Shown here in pieces: positions 5,426 through 5,517 of a stretch of 5,517 nucleotides of DNA. Position 1 is the stretch's first letter; every line of letters begins with the position of its first letter. The notes under the pieces are model-generated. The model was not told the origin of the DNA. It saw only the letters and a program-made list of their open reading frames with translations, and did no database searches. The stretch is from assembly GCA_015521945.1 (NCBI GenBank), contig WANG01000101.1:1-5517 (forward strand), in the 5' to 3' direction. The DNA is from Candidatus Hydrothermarchaeota archaeon (GTDB lineage: Archaea > Hydrothermarchaeota > Hydrothermarchaeia > Hydrothermarchaeales > BMS3B). The translations under genes were made by a program, and so were the position numbers.

Positions 5426-5517
5426 ATGGTGCGCCTCACCCCCGGAGAGGTTGAAAAGCTGCTCACCCTGCGCACGCTCCCTTTAAGACTTCCAGAGGGC
5501 GGGGTGGTGAGCTACTC
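5426..5517 (+). CDS. Partial protein of unknown function (N-terminus)
   Basis: Only the first 30 residues are in the window, and the gene continues past its end. The peptide opens MVRLTPGEVEKLLTLRTLPL and goes on through a Pro-Glu-Gly-Gly turn to VVSY. I do not recognise the family from so little. Codon use (CTC, CTG, ACC, CGC) is again like the GC-rich genes, which marks the right edge of the AT-rich island. The start is supported by the TATA box at 5395-5402. GGTGGTG at 5409-5415 is a weak ribosome-binding site that would lie upstream of the expected transcription start. Confidence 0.6.
   Translation, partial: MVRLTPGEVEKLLTLRTLPLRLPEGGVVSY

Overview
This window looks like chromosomal DNA of a euryarchaeon with tetrahydromethanopterin (H4MPT)-dependent C1 metabolism, such as a methanogen, a methane or alkane oxidiser, or a member of the Archaeoglobi. 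The clearest marker is an archaeal-type formylmethanofuran:H4MPT formyltransferase (ftr). Archaeal TATA boxes, GGTGA/GGAGGTG ribosome-binding sites, frequent GTG starts and heavy AGG (Arg) and ATA (Ile) use agree with this. The genus cannot be fixed from the sequence alone.

Layout: (1) 60-158 (+) is a 32-residue basic peptide gene with a very strong Shine-Dalgarno site; its stop codon directly abuts the stop of the convergent gene. (2) 159-4049 (-) is a tight GC-rich four-gene run, read right to left: ftr, a nitrilase-superfamily amidohydrolase, a 445-residue ArsB/NhaD-type ion transporter and a two-domain universal stress protein. Junctions are a 1-base gap, a 13-base overlap and a 9-base gap. 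The single obvious promoter is a TATA box at 4083-4090 upstream of ftr, so the four genes are probably cotranscribed. (3) 4142-4579 (-) is a DUF488-family protein. (4) About 4580-5425 is an AT-rich island. It carries one small AT-rich putative membrane-protein gene (4861-5091, +), a striking palindrome just upstream of that gene's TATA box, and a 5104-5331 stretch of nested inverted repeats that resembles a MITE-like element or a structured RNA. (5) From 5426 (+) the GC-rich base composition returns with the start of an unrecognised gene that runs off the window and appears to be leaderless.

How the genes work together: ftr moves a formyl group between methanofuran and H4MPT. The downstream hydrolase, transporter and stress protein are not known partners of ftr, so their joint expression, inferred from spacing, is the main functional puzzle of the GC-rich part. 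The best candidates for something undescribed lie in the AT-rich island: the nested inverted-repeat region and the palindrome-controlled small membrane protein. No rRNA, tRNA, CRISPR array or transposase gene was seen.
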